A stretch of 64,000 bases of DNA from NCBI GenBank assembly GCA_030537495.1, contig JAUNMH010000001.1:194296-258295 (forward strand), read 5' to 3'. This DNA comes from Clostridia bacterium. GTDB lineage: Bacteria > Bacillota > Clostridia > Peptostreptococcales > Anaerovoracaceae. Of the stretch, positions 43,114 through 52,743 are shown in pieces. Within the stretch, counting starts at the first letter, position 1; the number at the start of each line of letters is the position of its first letter. A program made the translations under genes and the position numbers. Under the pieces are notes generated by a model. The model did no database searches and was not told the origin of the DNA. It saw nothing but the letters and a program-made list of their open reading frames with translations.

Positions 43114-43935
43114 AGGATTCAAGCGCCTAGCGGTTTTTCCGTGTTCAACGGATTCTATCGCCCAGCGGTTCCAATCACTAAAACCAAATAACAACTGTTC
43201 TTTATCGTGGCAGTCAGAGCTCAGTATCACAGATACGCCTCTGGCTGCCAGTTTTTTTCTGATGAACTCTGCCGGATAAGGTTCGCTGCGGTAGCCTCTT
43301 GCCATAGCGCCCGTGTTAATTTCAAAGACAGGCACTCTCCTACCCTGACCCCCAGCGCTTTCAATAATCTTATCTACCGCATCCATGGCCGCCTTCACAT
43401 ATCTAGGATCCTTGGTATCAAAGAGCCTATCACCCTCGTTGAACTTTGTAATAAGATCAAAATGACCTACTATATCGCAATGGGTTTTCGCATAGACTTC
43501 ACCCACAACCTTGTAATAGTCTTCTGCAAATGCGAGAAAATCTCCATGGTAGTGCTTCAAGGCATTAGAGCAAAAATCCTCTTCACTTAAATCAATATAT
43601 AGATATTCTCCATCCTTGAAAATGGCATGGACTGATCCGATTATATAGTCCAGACCGGCCGGCGGCTTCTCACCGTAGACGTCCTGCTCGATGCCTGCGA
43701 GAATTTTGATTTTGTCACCGTAGACGCCTTGCAAACGCTTGATTTCGCGAAAGTATTCCTCCTGCTGAGCCAGGCTCATGCAATAAGACTCGTCATAGGA
43801 AGTGTAGCCGTGGCCGGAGAACCCCAACTCCGGGCAGCCAAGTGCTATAGCTTTGACGACTAGGTCCTCCAGGCTGTCCTTGCCGTCGCATAAATTAGTG
43901 TGAGTATGATAGTTAGAGTAGTTAGAATAGTTCAT
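43102..43935 (-). CDS. hisK: PHP-family histidinol-phosphatase
   Basis: 277 aa PHP-domain phosphatase. The metal ligands are NYHTHTNLCDG near 8-18, LGFSGHGYT, AGIEQDVYGE, IGSVHAIF, DIVGHFDLI and ILSSDCHDKEQLLF. It removes phosphate from histidinol phosphate, the step otherwise missing from this operon, since the hisB gene here encodes only the dehydratase. Last gene of the histidine operon, 1 base after hisIE. Confidence 0.9.
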   Translation of the reverse strand: MNYSNYSNYHTHTNLCDGKDSLEDLVVKAIALGCPELGFSGHGYTSYDESYCMSLAQQEEYFREIKRLQGVYGDKIKILAGIEQDVYGEKPPAGLDYIIGSVHAIFKDGEYLYIDLSEEDFCSNALKHYHGDFLAFAEDYYKVVGEVYAKTHCDIVGHFDLITKFNEGDRLFDTKDPRYVKAAMDAVDKIIESAGGQGRRVPVFEINTGAMARGYRSEPYPAEFIRKKLAARGVSVILSSDCHDKEQLLFGFSDWNRWAIESVEHGKTARRLNPLFV

Positions 43936-43936
43936 T

Positions 43937-44584
43937 TTACACCATTTTCTCCTGTTTTACTTTGTGATCAATGATGTGACGCGATTGCAATTCTCTGTGA
44001 ACATCCTCGACGCTGATTCCCATTTCCACCATGAGAACCATAGCGTGGTAGGCAAGATCCGCCAGCTCATAAACCGTTTCCGCCTTGTCGTCTGCCTTGG
44101 CCGCAATAATTACCTCGGTGCACTCCTCGCCCACTTTTTTCAGGATTTTATCAATTCCCTTATCAAACAAATAGGTGGTATAGGAATCCTCAGGGCGTTC
44201 ATCTTTGCGGCCCTCAAGGAGTTCATAGAGCCCCTGCAAGCTAAATTCGCCTAGACTCTCGCTACTCCAAAGCTCATTTTCGAAGCACGAATCATTGCCC
44301 AGGTGGCATGCCGGCCCGTCCTTCTCCACGACCACAACAAGAGTATCCTTGTCACAGTCCGCAGTAATAGAAACAATGTGCTGATAGTTACCACTAGTCT
44401 CGCCCTTCAGCCACAGCTCCTGCCTCGACCGCGACCAAAAGCACGTCAGCCCCCTGTCCATGGAAATCTGCAAACTCTCGCGGTTCATATACGCCAGGGT
44501 CAAAACCCTCTTAGACACAGAGTCCACCACAATTGCTGGAATCAATCCCGCCTCATCAAATTTCAATTCATCAATATTTACCAT
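43937..44584 (-). CDS. hisI: Phosphoribosyl-AMP cyclohydrolase / phosphoribosyl-ATP pyrophosphatase fusion
   Basis: 215 aa bifunctional HisIE. The cyclohydrolase half has TLAYMNRESL, CFWSRSRQELWLKGETSGN, the metal ligands in ITADCDKDTL and GPACHLGNDSCF. The pyrophosphatase half (about 115-205) has SYTTYLFDKGIDKILKKVGE and ELADLAYHAMVLM. It performs steps 2 and 3 of histidine synthesis. It follows hisF by 40 bases. Confidence 0.95.
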   Translation of the reverse strand: MVNIDELKFDEAGLIPAIVVDSVSKRVLTLAYMNRESLQISMDRGLTCFWSRSRQELWLKGETSGNYQHIVSITADCDKDTLVVVVEKDGPACHLGNDSCFENELWSSESLGEFSLQGLYELLEGRKDERPEDSYTTYLFDKGIDKILKKVGEECTEVIIAAKADDKAETVYELADLAYHAMVLMVEMGISVEDVHRELQSRHIIDHKVKQEKMV

Positions 44585-44624
44585 AATTATAACCCCTCAT
44601 TTCATAATCTAACAAGTACGTTGT

Positions 44625-45383
44625 TTACAATCTCACAAGTATGTCATTCTCGCAAAGTTCTTTTTTTAAGTCCGCAATTTCAACCCCTCCAAAGTGAAAA
44701 ATTGATGCGGCTAGGCCAGCGGAGACCTTAGGCACCCTGCGGAAGAGGTCTACGAAGTCGGTTTTGTTCCCTGCGCCGCCGGAGGCAATGACCGGCACGT
44801 TGACAACCGCGCAGACTGCATCAAGCATCTCCAGATCAAAACCACCTTTGACTCCGTCAGTGTCAATGGAATTGACCACAATTTCGCCGGCACCACGCTC
44901 TACGCCCTTTTTTATCCATTCAATAGCGTCCATTCCAGTATTCTCTCTGCCGCCTTTTGCGAAAACAGTAAACTTTCCATCCACTCTTTTCACATCCACA
45001 GAGAGCACGACACATTGATTTCCATATCGCTTGGCCGCCTCGCTGATAAGCCCGGGATTTCTAATGGCGCCCGAGTTTACACTCACCTTGTCGGCACCAC
45101 ATTTCAGCACCCTGTCGAAATCCTCTACAGTATTGATTCCTCCACCTACAGTAAGTGGAATGAAGATTTCATATGCGACTTCCCTCAGAATATCCGTGAA
45201 CAGCGCCCTTTCCTCAAAGGATGCTGTGATGTCGTAAAAAACAAGCTCATCTGCCCCATTGTCAGAATAGTATTTTGCCAACTCCACAGGCGAAGAGACA
45301 TCGCTGAGCCCCTCAAATTGTATTCCCTTAACAACCCTGCCGTTTTTTACATCCAGACAGGGTATTATTCTTTTTCTAATCAT
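44625..45383 (-). CDS. hisF: Imidazole glycerol phosphate synthase cyclase subunit
   Basis: 252 aa TIM barrel. RIIPCLDVKNGRVVKGIQFE at the N-terminus with the catalytic Asp, LTVGGGINTVEDF, VVLSVDVKRVDG and PVIASGGAGNKTDF. It pairs with HisH to use glutamine ammonia. It overlaps hisA by 4 bases. Confidence 0.97.
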   Translation of the reverse strand: MIRKRIIPCLDVKNGRVVKGIQFEGLSDVSSPVELAKYYSDNGADELVFYDITASFEERALFTDILREVAYEIFIPLTVGGGINTVEDFDRVLKCGADKVSVNSGAIRNPGLISEAAKRYGNQCVVLSVDVKRVDGKFTVFAKGGRENTGMDAIEWIKKGVERGAGEIVVNSIDTDGVKGGFDLEMLDAVCAVVNVPVIASGGAGNKTDFVDLFRRVPKVSAGLAASIFHFGGVEIADLKKELCENDILVRL

Positions 45384-46093
45384 TTTGCCACCTCTATGGC
45401 CTTCCTTAAATCTATAGCTCCTGTATAATAGGCCTTCCCTATTATGGCGCCGTATAAATTCATTTCCATTAGGGCCACTATGTCTTCCATAGACGACACT
45501 CCTCCAGACGCCACGATGTTCATGTTGAATCTTTCCGAAAGTTCTTTGTATAGTTTCAAATTAGTTCCTTTCATAGCTCCGTCTCGGGAAATATCTGTGC
45601 ATATTACTGTTTCTACGCCCAGGGCCTGCATGTTCTCCATAAATGACTCCAATGAATATTGAGACTTTTCAAGCCAGCCTTTAATTGCCACCTGTCCATC
45701 CCTAACGTCAGCTCCTACGGCAATTCCTTTGCCGTAGCGATCCACTGCCGCCTTCAGAAAATCCTCGTCGTCAACGGCCGCGGTTCCAAGGATGATTCGG
45801 CTGACTCCAGCCTTGAAATAGGCCTCGGCTGTTTCCATAGAGCGAATTCCTCCACCGATTTCTACGGAGAGGTCAGTTTCCCTTACCACCTGCTTTACAA
45901 TTTCAAGGTTAGGTGTTGTGCCCTCCTTGGCCCCTTCTAAATCAACCATATGAACCCAGGAAGCACCTTTTTCCTCAAAGTCCCTAGTGATTTCAATGGG
46001 ATTTTCACTGTAAATAGTCATATTCCCATAGTCGCCCTTATACAGGCGAACTGCTTTTTTATCATAAAGATCAATAGCTGGAAAAACAATCAT
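45380..46093 (-). CDS. hisA: Phosphoribosylformimino-AICAR ribotide isomerase
   Basis: 237 aa TIM-barrel isomerase. VFPAIDLYDKKAVRLYKGDY with the catalytic Asp, VEIGGGIRSMETAE, TDISRDGAMKGTNLKLYKEL and IVASGGVSSMEDI. It overlaps hisH and hisF by 4 bases each. Confidence 0.96.
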   Translation of the reverse strand: MIVFPAIDLYDKKAVRLYKGDYGNMTIYSENPIEITRDFEEKGASWVHMVDLEGAKEGTTPNLEIVKQVVRETDLSVEIGGGIRSMETAEAYFKAGVSRIILGTAAVDDEDFLKAAVDRYGKGIAVGADVRDGQVAIKGWLEKSQYSLESFMENMQALGVETVICTDISRDGAMKGTNLKLYKELSERFNMNIVASGGVSSMEDIVALMEMNLYGAIIGKAYYTGAIDLRKAIEVAK

Positions 46094-46755
46094 CGCTGCA
46101 CCTCCTGGCTAAATGCCTCCAGAATCGCTAACCCTACCTTGCCGCTTTTTTCAGGATGGAACTGGCAGCCCATAATGTTTTCCTTCTGCACAGCGGCCGT
46201 AAGCTTCTCCCCATACTCAGCCGTTGCAATTACACTGTCGTCGCAGTCTGTAGCAAAGTACGAGTGCACGAAGTAAACGCAGTCTCCATCATTTATATTT
46301 CTCAGCAAGGTATTTTCCTTAGCAAATCCCTCAGGCGCTCCCTTGGCAACCTTCTCAGAATTCCCCACGCAAATATCCAGACTGTTCCATCCCATATGTG
46401 GAATATCAAGGTCCTGAGATATGTACCCTTCCATAGGCACCACATTTCCCTTAAGAAGGCCTAACCCCTCATGCTCCCCATACTCATATCCTTTCTCAAA
46501 GAGCAGTTGCATTCCCAAACAAATCCCCATAAGCGGCTTACCTGACAAGGCCTGCTCCCTAACAATCTCATCTAATCCTGTTTCTCTCAGCTTATTTGCT
46601 GCATCTCCAAAAGCGCCAACCCCTGGCAATATAATTTGGTCCGAATTTCTAATGGTCTCCAGATCCGAAGTCACCACAGACTCAACCCCAATAAACTTAA
46701 GGGAAGAAGCCAAAGAAAACAGGTTTCCTACTCCATAATCAACTATTGCAATCAT
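46090..46755 (-). CDS. hisH: Imidazole glycerol phosphate synthase glutaminase subunit
   Basis: 221 aa class I glutamine amidotransferase. The nucleophile Cys is in MGICLGMQLLFE near 78-89, and the His-Glu pair in CQFHPEKSGKVG near the C-terminus. The triad is complete. It supplies ammonia to HisF. Overlaps its neighbours by 4 bases. Confidence 0.96.
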   Translation of the reverse strand: MIAIVDYGVGNLFSLASSLKFIGVESVVTSDLETIRNSDQIILPGVGAFGDAANKLRETGLDEIVREQALSGKPLMGICLGMQLLFEKGYEYGEHEGLGLLKGNVVPMEGYISQDLDIPHMGWNSLDICVGNSEKVAKGAPEGFAKENTLLRNINDGDCVYFVHSYFATDCDDSVIATAEYGEKLTAAVQKENIMGCQFHPEKSGKVGLAILEAFSQEVQR

Positions 46756-47339
46756 AACATTCCTTTCGTCGAAGGCATCTTATCCTTTCCTCTTTCATCT
46801 ATAGAGCACGCCTCCCTCATAACTCTAGCTACAGCCTTGAAACTTCCTTCTATTATATGGTGCGAATTTTCTCCCGCCAGCTGTCTCACGTGCAGCGTCA
46901 CACCGGCCTCTCTAGCAAAAGCAATATAGAACTCTTTGCAAAGCTCCGTATCAAAACTCCCAACCTTCTCCGTCGGAATATCCATATCCAAATATGCTCC
47001 GCCTCGCCCTGAAACGTCTACTGCTGCCATTATTAAGGCTTCATCCATAGGAAGCACTACATTCCCATATCGTTTAATACCGATTTTATCTCCTAAAACT
47101 TCTCTGAACGCCCTTCCTAGACAGATTCCAATATCCTCAACGCTGTGGTGATAATCAACATCCGTGTCACCCTCACACTGGATTTTAAGATCAAACATAC
47201 CATGTCTGGCAAAGAGATTCATCATGTGATCCATGAAGCCAGAGCCGGTATCACACTGATAATCCCCATTTCCGTCTATCTCCAAGCTAAGGCTAATCTT
47301 CGTTTCCTCAGTTTCTCTCTTTATTTTTACATTTCTCAT
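46752..47339 (-). CDS. hisB: Imidazoleglycerol-phosphate dehydratase
   Basis: 195 aa, the dehydratase only (no phosphatase domain). Paired metal motifs: FMDHMMNLFARHGMFD, VDYHHSVEDIGI, and in the second half AREAGVTLHVRQLAGENSHH. The N-terminus shows the tandem fold start KIKRETEETKISLSLEI. Overlaps hisC and hisH by 4 bases. Confidence 0.96.
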   Translation of the reverse strand: MRNVKIKRETEETKISLSLEIDGNGDYQCDTGSGFMDHMMNLFARHGMFDLKIQCEGDTDVDYHHSVEDIGICLGRAFREVLGDKIGIKRYGNVVLPMDEALIMAAVDVSGRGGAYLDMDIPTEKVGSFDTELCKEFYIAFAREAGVTLHVRQLAGENSHHIIEGSFKAVARVMREACSIDERGKDKMPSTKGML

Positions 47340-48394
47340 ACCAACACCTCTTCAACTGCCTTCAGGAAAGCATCCATATCTTCCCTTGTTCCAATGGTAA
47401 TTCGATTATATTCCTTTATTCTTTCCTTATTAAAATGCCTAATTAAAATTCCCTTTTCATCCTTAAGTCGCCTATATAACTCCTCCCCGGAAATCCTGTC
47501 ACTCTTAGCTAGTAAGAAATTGCTCTTTGACGGGATCACTTGAAAGTCCATTTCCTTTAGCCTATCCGCTGTATACTCCCTGTTTTCTGCAATAGTCCTG
47601 CAATTATTCTCGTAATATGAGTTTGTTTTGATAGCGGCAACTCCCAGGGCAGCCGTTACGCGGTTAACGTTATAGGGATTGCAGGCGTAACGGAGAGTGT
47701 TCAGATCCTGAATCACATTTTCGTTTGCAATGGCAACCCCTAACCTTGCGCCTGCCATGGACCTAGACTTTGAGAAAGTCTGGGAAACTAGGAGATTCTC
47801 GTACTTGTCGATAAGTGAAACCGCGCTTTCTGCACCAAAATCTACGTAGGCCTCGTCGATAATTACCATATTGTCCGGATTGGATGCCAGAATTTTTTCT
47901 ATGTCCTCTAGCTCAAGGGCGATGCCCGTAGGCGCGTTTGGATTGGGGATTACAATGGTTTTATGCGCCGCCACATAGTCATTTATGTCTATGGTAAAGT
48001 CGTCTTTTAAGGGGATTTCCTCATAGCTAACCCTGTTGTATTCCGCCACCGATGTATAGAAACCATAAGTTATATCCGGCATAATCAAAGGAGCTTCCTC
48101 GTCGGCATAAGCCAGAAACGCCAAGTTCAGCACCTCATCCGACCCATTAGTTATCATAACCTGCTCGGCCCTAACTCCTATCAGGTCCGCATAGGCCCTC
48201 CCTAGCTCGCTGCAATCCGGATCAGGATATAGTTGCAACCTCTTCAGCTCGGCCTCAGCAGCCGCCAAGGTTTCCGGTGACGGCGGAAAAGGTGACTCGT
48301 TGGTGTTCAGCTTAATATATTTTTTATCCTTAGGCTGCTCCCCAGGAGTGTACGGCATCAGACTATCGAATTTCTCTGAAAAAAACCTGCTCAT
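47336..48394 (-). CDS. hisC: Histidinol-phosphate aminotransferase
   Basis: 352 aa PLP fold-type I enzyme. Substrate loop LNTNESPFPPSP near 28-39, NPNAPTG near 150-156, DEAYVDFG, and the PLP Lys in SQTFSKSRSMAGARLG. It starts directly after the hisD stop. GGAAGC is a modest ribosome site, suggesting coupled translation. Confidence 0.95.
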   Translation of the reverse strand: MSRFFSEKFDSLMPYTPGEQPKDKKYIKLNTNESPFPPSPETLAAAEAELKRLQLYPDPDCSELGRAYADLIGVRAEQVMITNGSDEVLNLAFLAYADEEAPLIMPDITYGFYTSVAEYNRVSYEEIPLKDDFTIDINDYVAAHKTIVIPNPNAPTGIALELEDIEKILASNPDNMVIIDEAYVDFGAESAVSLIDKYENLLVSQTFSKSRSMAGARLGVAIANENVIQDLNTLRYACNPYNVNRVTAALGVAAIKTNSYYENNCRTIAENREYTADRLKEMDFQVIPSKSNFLLAKSDRISGEELYRRLKDEKGILIRHFNKERIKEYNRITIGTREDMDAFLKAVEEVLV

Positions 48395-49681
48395 CTATGC
48401 TTCCTCCTCTTTGCAAAATCTGATGGTAGCGCTTCTTCCGTGACCGTCCAGACCCTCCTTGCCTGCGAAGTAGGCGATTTTGTCAGCTACTTTTTCCAGG
48501 GCCTCCGCCTCATAGTAAGTGTACTGGGATTTCTTCACGAAATCATCTACAGAAAGCGGCGAGGAAAATCTTGCTGTGCCGCTTGTCGGTAAGGTGTGAT
48601 TTGGGCCGGCAAAGTAGTCGCCTAAAGCCTCAGGGCAATATCTTCCCATAAATATTGATCCAGCGTGCTTAACCTCATCCAGATATTTAAAAGGGTCGTC
48701 TACGCAAAGTTCCAAGTGCTCAGGAGCAATTTCATTGGCAATTTCTATGGCCAGCATTAGGTCGCTAGCGACGATAATTTTCCCATTATTCTCAATGGAA
48801 GTTCTTGCAATTTCCTCCCTCGGAAGGGTCGCCAGCTGCGCTTCGATTTCTTCCTGTACGGCCTTGGCAAAGTCGTAATCATCAGTTACGAGAACAGCCG
48901 AAGCCATTTTGTCGTGCTCCGCCTGAGATAGAAGGTCTGCGGCTACAAATACAGGGTTTGATTTGGAATCCGCTATGACCAGAATTTCACTAGGTCCTGC
49001 AATCATATCTATAGAAACCTGACCGAAAACCTGTCTCTTTGCCTCAGCAACAAAGGCATTTCCAGGGCCTACAATTTTATCGACTCTAGGCACGCTCTCA
49101 GTTCCATAAGCAAGAGCTGCAACAGCCTGGGCTCCGCCTACCTTGAAAATTCTATCTACACCAGCGATTTTCGCAGCTGCCAAAATTACTGGATTAACCT
49201 TGCCATCCTTGCCCGGAGGCGTTGTAATTACAATCTCGCCGCAGCCTGCAATCTTAGCTGGAATGCTGTCCATAAGAACTGTAGAAGGATAAGCCGCCGT
49301 GCCACCCGGTACATATAAGCCGACCTTCTCCAAAGGCGTCACCTTCTGCCCAAGGACGATTCCGTCACCCTTCCTTATCTCAAAACCTTCCCGAACCTGC
49401 ATCTTGTGGTACTCTCTTATATTCTCCGCTGACTCCTTCAGGATTTCCAGAAATTCATTGTCAAAAGCTTCAAAAGCCTCTTCAATCTCTGCATGTCCGA
49501 CCTCTAAATCCTCGAGCACAGCTCCGTCGAATTTTTCCCCATATTCCAAAAGAGCCTTGTCGCCATAAGCTCTAACCTTATCAATTATCTCAGAAACCAC
49601 TCCGTCCACATCAGACAAAGAGTCCTCCCTTGCGAAAATCGTGTTTTTATCAACCTTAGCGTAATCATATATCCTAATCAT
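48395..49681 (-). CDS. hisD: Histidinol dehydrogenase
   Basis: 428 aa. Last two steps to histidine. Motifs: VGLYVPGGTAAYPSTVLMDS near 110-129, KIVGPGNAFVAEAKRQVFG, DMIAGPSEILVIAD, and the zinc/catalytic pair in APEHLELCVDDP and FAGPNHTLPTSGTARFSS. Its start overlaps the end of hisG by 8 bases. Confidence 0.96.
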   Translation of the reverse strand: MIRIYDYAKVDKNTIFAREDSLSDVDGVVSEIIDKVRAYGDKALLEYGEKFDGAVLEDLEVGHAEIEEAFEAFDNEFLEILKESAENIREYHKMQVREGFEIRKGDGIVLGQKVTPLEKVGLYVPGGTAAYPSTVLMDSIPAKIAGCGEIVITTPPGKDGKVNPVILAAAKIAGVDRIFKVGGAQAVAALAYGTESVPRVDKIVGPGNAFVAEAKRQVFGQVSIDMIAGPSEILVIADSKSNPVFVAADLLSQAEHDKMASAVLVTDDYDFAKAVQEEIEAQLATLPREEIARTSIENNGKIIVASDLMLAIEIANEIAPEHLELCVDDPFKYLDEVKHAGSIFMGRYCPEALGDYFAGPNHTLPTSGTARFSSPLSVDDFVKKSQYTYYEAEALEKVADKIAYFAGKEGLDGHGRSATIRFCKEEEA

Positions 49682-50303
49682 TTTCTTTTACCTGCTTCCT
49701 CATTAAATTTACTATATCTTCAATTTCCTTTGTCTTAAATTTGAAGTTGGCTTTGTTAGCAATAAGCCTTGCGCTTATTGGAAGAATTTCATCGGTAATG
49801 ACCAGATTATTCTCCCTCAGCGAGGTGCCTGTCTCCACAATGTCCACAATTACATCGGACAAACCCAGTTTAGGTGCCAGCTCCACAGAACCGTGAAGTT
49901 TGATAATATCTATATCTCTGCCTTGCCTTGCGTAATATTCCGACGCAATATTTACAAACTCCGTAGCGACTTTCAGAGTTTTTTCTCCGTCATCGAAAAA
50001 GTCCGCTTTGGCAGCCACGCACATTCTGCATTTTCCTAGTGCCAGGTCCAAAAGCTCATACACATCCGGATGCCTCTCGAGAAGCACGTCCTTGCCGGCA
50101 ATACCCAAGTCAGCGACTCCTCGTTCCACATACACCGGCACGTCTGAGGGCTTAACCCAAAAATATCGAATTCCCTTCTCCATGTTCTCAAATATGAGCT
50201 TTCGTCCCTTGTCATGCATTTCATCACAACTGTAACCTGCTCTCTCGAAAAGGTCATACACCTTTTCACCCAATCGTCCCTTAGGGAGTGCTACATTTAC
50301 CAT
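49674..50303 (-). CDS. hisG: ATP phosphoribosyltransferase, short form
   Basis: 209 aa, so it lacks the C-terminal regulatory domain and depends on HisZ. N-terminal VNVALPKGRLGEKVYDLFER, VYVERGVADLGIAGKDVLLE and the PRPP loop DVIVDIVETGTSLRENNLVI are present. First committed step, feedback controlled through HisZ. The ATG overlaps the hisZ stop by one base (TAATG). Confidence 0.96.
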   Translation of the reverse strand: MVNVALPKGRLGEKVYDLFERAGYSCDEMHDKGRKLIFENMEKGIRYFWVKPSDVPVYVERGVADLGIAGKDVLLERHPDVYELLDLALGKCRMCVAAKADFFDDGEKTLKVATEFVNIASEYYARQGRDIDIIKLHGSVELAPKLGLSDVIVDIVETGTSLRENNLVITDEILPISARLIANKANFKFKTKEIEDIVNLMRKQVKEND

Positions 50304-51409
50304 TAGTTTTTCTCCCTTCTCATATCTATAATCTGGTCATATCTCAGCTTCTTCGGAATGGCCTTCTGCACCGATACCGAGTATCCTGCATCAACAAGCT
50401 GCCTGCTTCTAGCCGAAATATCAATTATGTCCTCCTCATTATCATAAAGAATAAGGTAATCCAAACTGCCTTTAGGGGTTTTGTCATAGTCCAGCATATC
50501 CAGCTTGTTAAGATACACAGCAAAACCAACTCCCCTAGACTCTCTTCCTAGCTTCTCAAGAAGTCTGTCATACTGTCCTCCAACCATAACATTTTCGCTT
50601 ATTCCCTTTAAAAACCCCTGAAAAAGAAGATTGTTGTAGTAATCCATATCATTGACTATGGAAAAATCTACAACAAACTTGTCCCTATGCTCCGTAGAAG
50701 CAATTATCTTATTAATGATTTTTATTTCCTTCAGGCCATCTCTGCTTTCATCAGAGATACAAAGTACTTCCAGCTGTGGAAGTACCGAGTCCAGATCACC
50801 GTAAAGAGAAACAAGTTTACATAATCGTTGAGTTTTCTCTTCCGGAACCTTGTGCTCACGACAAAGCCGCTCCAAATCATGAGCGGCCTTGGTTTTGATA
50901 TATGACAGGGCGCGACGCCTCATGCTGTCATCTGTGCACGTGTCTGCCAGCAGGCTGTCCAATATGCCCAAATGCGAAATGCTCACCACGTAGTCAGGTG
51001 AAATTTTTGCCAGACTGTCTGCGCCGAGGAGCAAAACCTCCGCAATGTCGTATAAATCCAAGTCGCCGATGCATTCAATTCCGGTCTGCTTCATTTCCTT
51101 GAAGCGCTTGGTATGTCGTCCAGTTCTGTATATAAATTCATCGTAATAAACTCTGTGCTTTACGCCCGGAATGTCTTCTGACTGCTTAATTACAGACAGC
51201 GTAACATCCGGCCTAAGCGCCATGAGCTTGCCGTTAGTGTCATAGAAAGTCACGATTTTATCTCCAGGCAAAAAATCTCTGTTTTCCAGATAAAAATCGT
51301 ACTCTTCAAATTTGTTCATTTTGAACGGAAGATATCCGTGCTTTCTGTAAAGGGTTCTCAGTGCAAGAACCGCACGTTCTTCATTTTTTAGAATCTTTTT
51401 GCTAATCAA
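50303..51409 (-). CDS. hisZ: ATP phosphoribosyltransferase regulatory subunit
   Basis: About 368 aa histidyl-tRNA-synthetase-like protein without the anticodon domain. Motif 2-like region FYDTNGKLMALRPDVTLSVI, then RVYYDEFIYRTGRHTKRFKE and MVGGQYDRLLEKLGRESRGV. The start is a TTG: at 51409 it has AGGGGA upstream; another TTG at 51430 is possible. First gene of the histidine operon; with short HisG it forms the feedback-sensitive complex. Confidence 0.9.
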   Translation of the reverse strand: MISKKILKNEERAVLALRTLYRKHGYLPFKMNKFEEYDFYLENRDFLPGDKIVTFYDTNGKLMALRPDVTLSVIKQSEDIPGVKHRVYYDEFIYRTGRHTKRFKEMKQTGIECIGDLDLYDIAEVLLLGADSLAKISPDYVVSISHLGILDSLLADTCTDDSMRRRALSYIKTKAAHDLERLCREHKVPEEKTQRLCKLVSLYGDLDSVLPQLEVLCISDESRDGLKEIKIINKIIASTEHRDKFVVDFSIVNDMDYYNNLLFQGFLKGISENVMVGGQYDRLLEKLGRESRGVGFAVYLNKLDMLDYDKTPKGSLDYLILYDNEEDIIDISARSRQLVDAGYSVSVQKAIPKKLRYDQIIDMRREKN

Positions 51410-51468
51410 CTGTCTTCCCCTTGAAATCAATTTTATCGCTTTATCGCTTTAATGCGATATTGTATTAA

Positions 51469-51497
51469 ATAATAACGCATAATGGGGAAAATGTCAA
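51469..51497 (-). promoter_or_regulatory. Promoter of the histidine operon
   Basis: Minus-strand TTGACA (51492-51497), 17-bp spacer, TATTAT (51469-51474). A loose inverted repeat (TTATGCG/CGCATTA) overlaps the -10 region and could bind a repressor. No T-box or His-rich leader peptide is seen. Confidence 0.7.
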
Positions 51498-51618
51498 CCA
51501 CCCTTTTTAGATGTTTATGTAATTTTTTGAGAGTTTTTTCAAGTAAGTGTGATATACTGTCAAAAGAGATTCTTTTATGGTAATCTCTTGCAATTCTTTA
51601 ATTATGGAGGATAAGGTT

Positions 51619-52743
51619 ATGGATAAGGAAAATCTAAGGAAAACCATTGAGCTGAGACACCAGCTTCACATGTACCCTGAGCTTTCTGAACATGAATATA
51701 AAACAAAGGAAACTTTAATGAGTTTTCTAAAGGAGAATACTTCTCTTAAGGTGGTGGACAGAGGCCTATGGTTCTACGCAAAGTACGAAAGTCCCTCTGC
51801 TACCTTGCCGTCACTGGCTCTGCGGGCAGATTTTGACGCCATTAAGGTCTCTGAGGATAATTCGCTCCCTTATGCATCGAAAAACCCTGGGGTGGCTCAT
51901 AAATGCGGCCACGACGGCCACAGCAGTGCCCTCTGCGCTTATGCTCTTGACCTGGATGCCAGCGGCGCGGACCGTGACATCTATCTGATTTTTCAGCACG
52001 CAGAGGAAGTGGGCAGCGGAGCCAAGGAATGCGCAAAACTCATAGACGAGGAAAACATCTCTGAGGTCTATGGCGTGCACAACTATCCAGGCAAGCCTTT
52101 TGGAACTGTCTGCACCTGCCACGGCACAGTCAACTTTGCCTCTGTAGGAATCGAATACACCCTTACAGGCGCTCCTACTCACGCCAGCACTCCTGAGCTG
52201 GGACGCAACCCAGCAAAGGCAGTGGCCCGCATGATTTTGGCTATAGATGAAATTACTGCTTCGCAGAAGCCTAAGGGAGTTTTGCTCGCCACTGTAATTC
52301 AGGTGGACCTGGGAGAACGTGCCTTTGGGGTTTCCGCAAGCCAGGCAAAACTGCTTCTTACTGTAAGGGGAGAGTTTGGCAATGAGATGGATGCCTTTAT
52401 TGAGGCATTAAATAATGCGGCCGGTGAGTTTTGTCACGAGGACGGTCTGGATTTGAATGTTGAATATTTTGAGAGATTTCCGGACACCTACAATCACCCT
52501 GCGGCTGTAGATAAGATCATGAGGATTTGTAATGAGAATAATATAGAGTATGAGGAAATGCCGCCTCTACGTACCTCAGAAGACTTTGGTGAGTACACAG
52601 TTAAGGCGCCAGGAGCTTTGATTTGGCTTGGCGCAGGCGAAAACTGGCCCCCTCTTCACGACAAGTCATTTGACTATAATGACGCCTTGATAGAGGAGAC
52701 CAGTGAACTTTTCAAACTTATAGCAACAGCCCCAGGGCTATAA
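51619..52743 (+). CDS. M20 family amidohydrolase
   Basis: 374 aa starting MDKENLRKTIELRHQLHMYP, with TGGAGG 8 bases upstream. RHQLHMYPELSEHEYKT, ALRADFDAIKV, HKCGHDGHSSAL and FQHAEEVGSGAKEC are the metal-binding and catalytic motifs of the aminoacylase/carboxypeptidase Ss1 group. It probably hydrolyses N-acyl amino acids or small peptides. Its 3' end overlaps the convergent antiporter-like gene by 26 bases. Confidence 0.88.
   Translation: MDKENLRKTIELRHQLHMYPELSEHEYKTKETLMSFLKENTSLKVVDRGLWFYAKYESPSATLPSLALRADFDAIKVSEDNSLPYASKNPGVAHKCGHDGHSSALCAYALDLDASGADRDIYLIFQHAEEVGSGAKECAKLIDEENISEVYGVHNYPGKPFGTVCTCHGTVNFASVGIEYTLTGAPTHASTPELGRNPAKAVARMILAIDEITASQKPKGVLLATVIQVDLGERAFGVSASQAKLLLTVRGEFGNEMDAFIEALNNAAGEFCHEDGLDLNVEYFERFPDTYNHPAAVDKIMRICNENNIEYEEMPPLRTSEDFGEYTVKAPGALIWLGAGENWPPLHDKSFDYNDALIEETSELFKLIATAPGL

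Noticed and set aside
51431..51560. T-box or His-rich leader peptide before the histidine operon
   Set aside because: No T-box core, no terminator, and no run of His codons in any frame.
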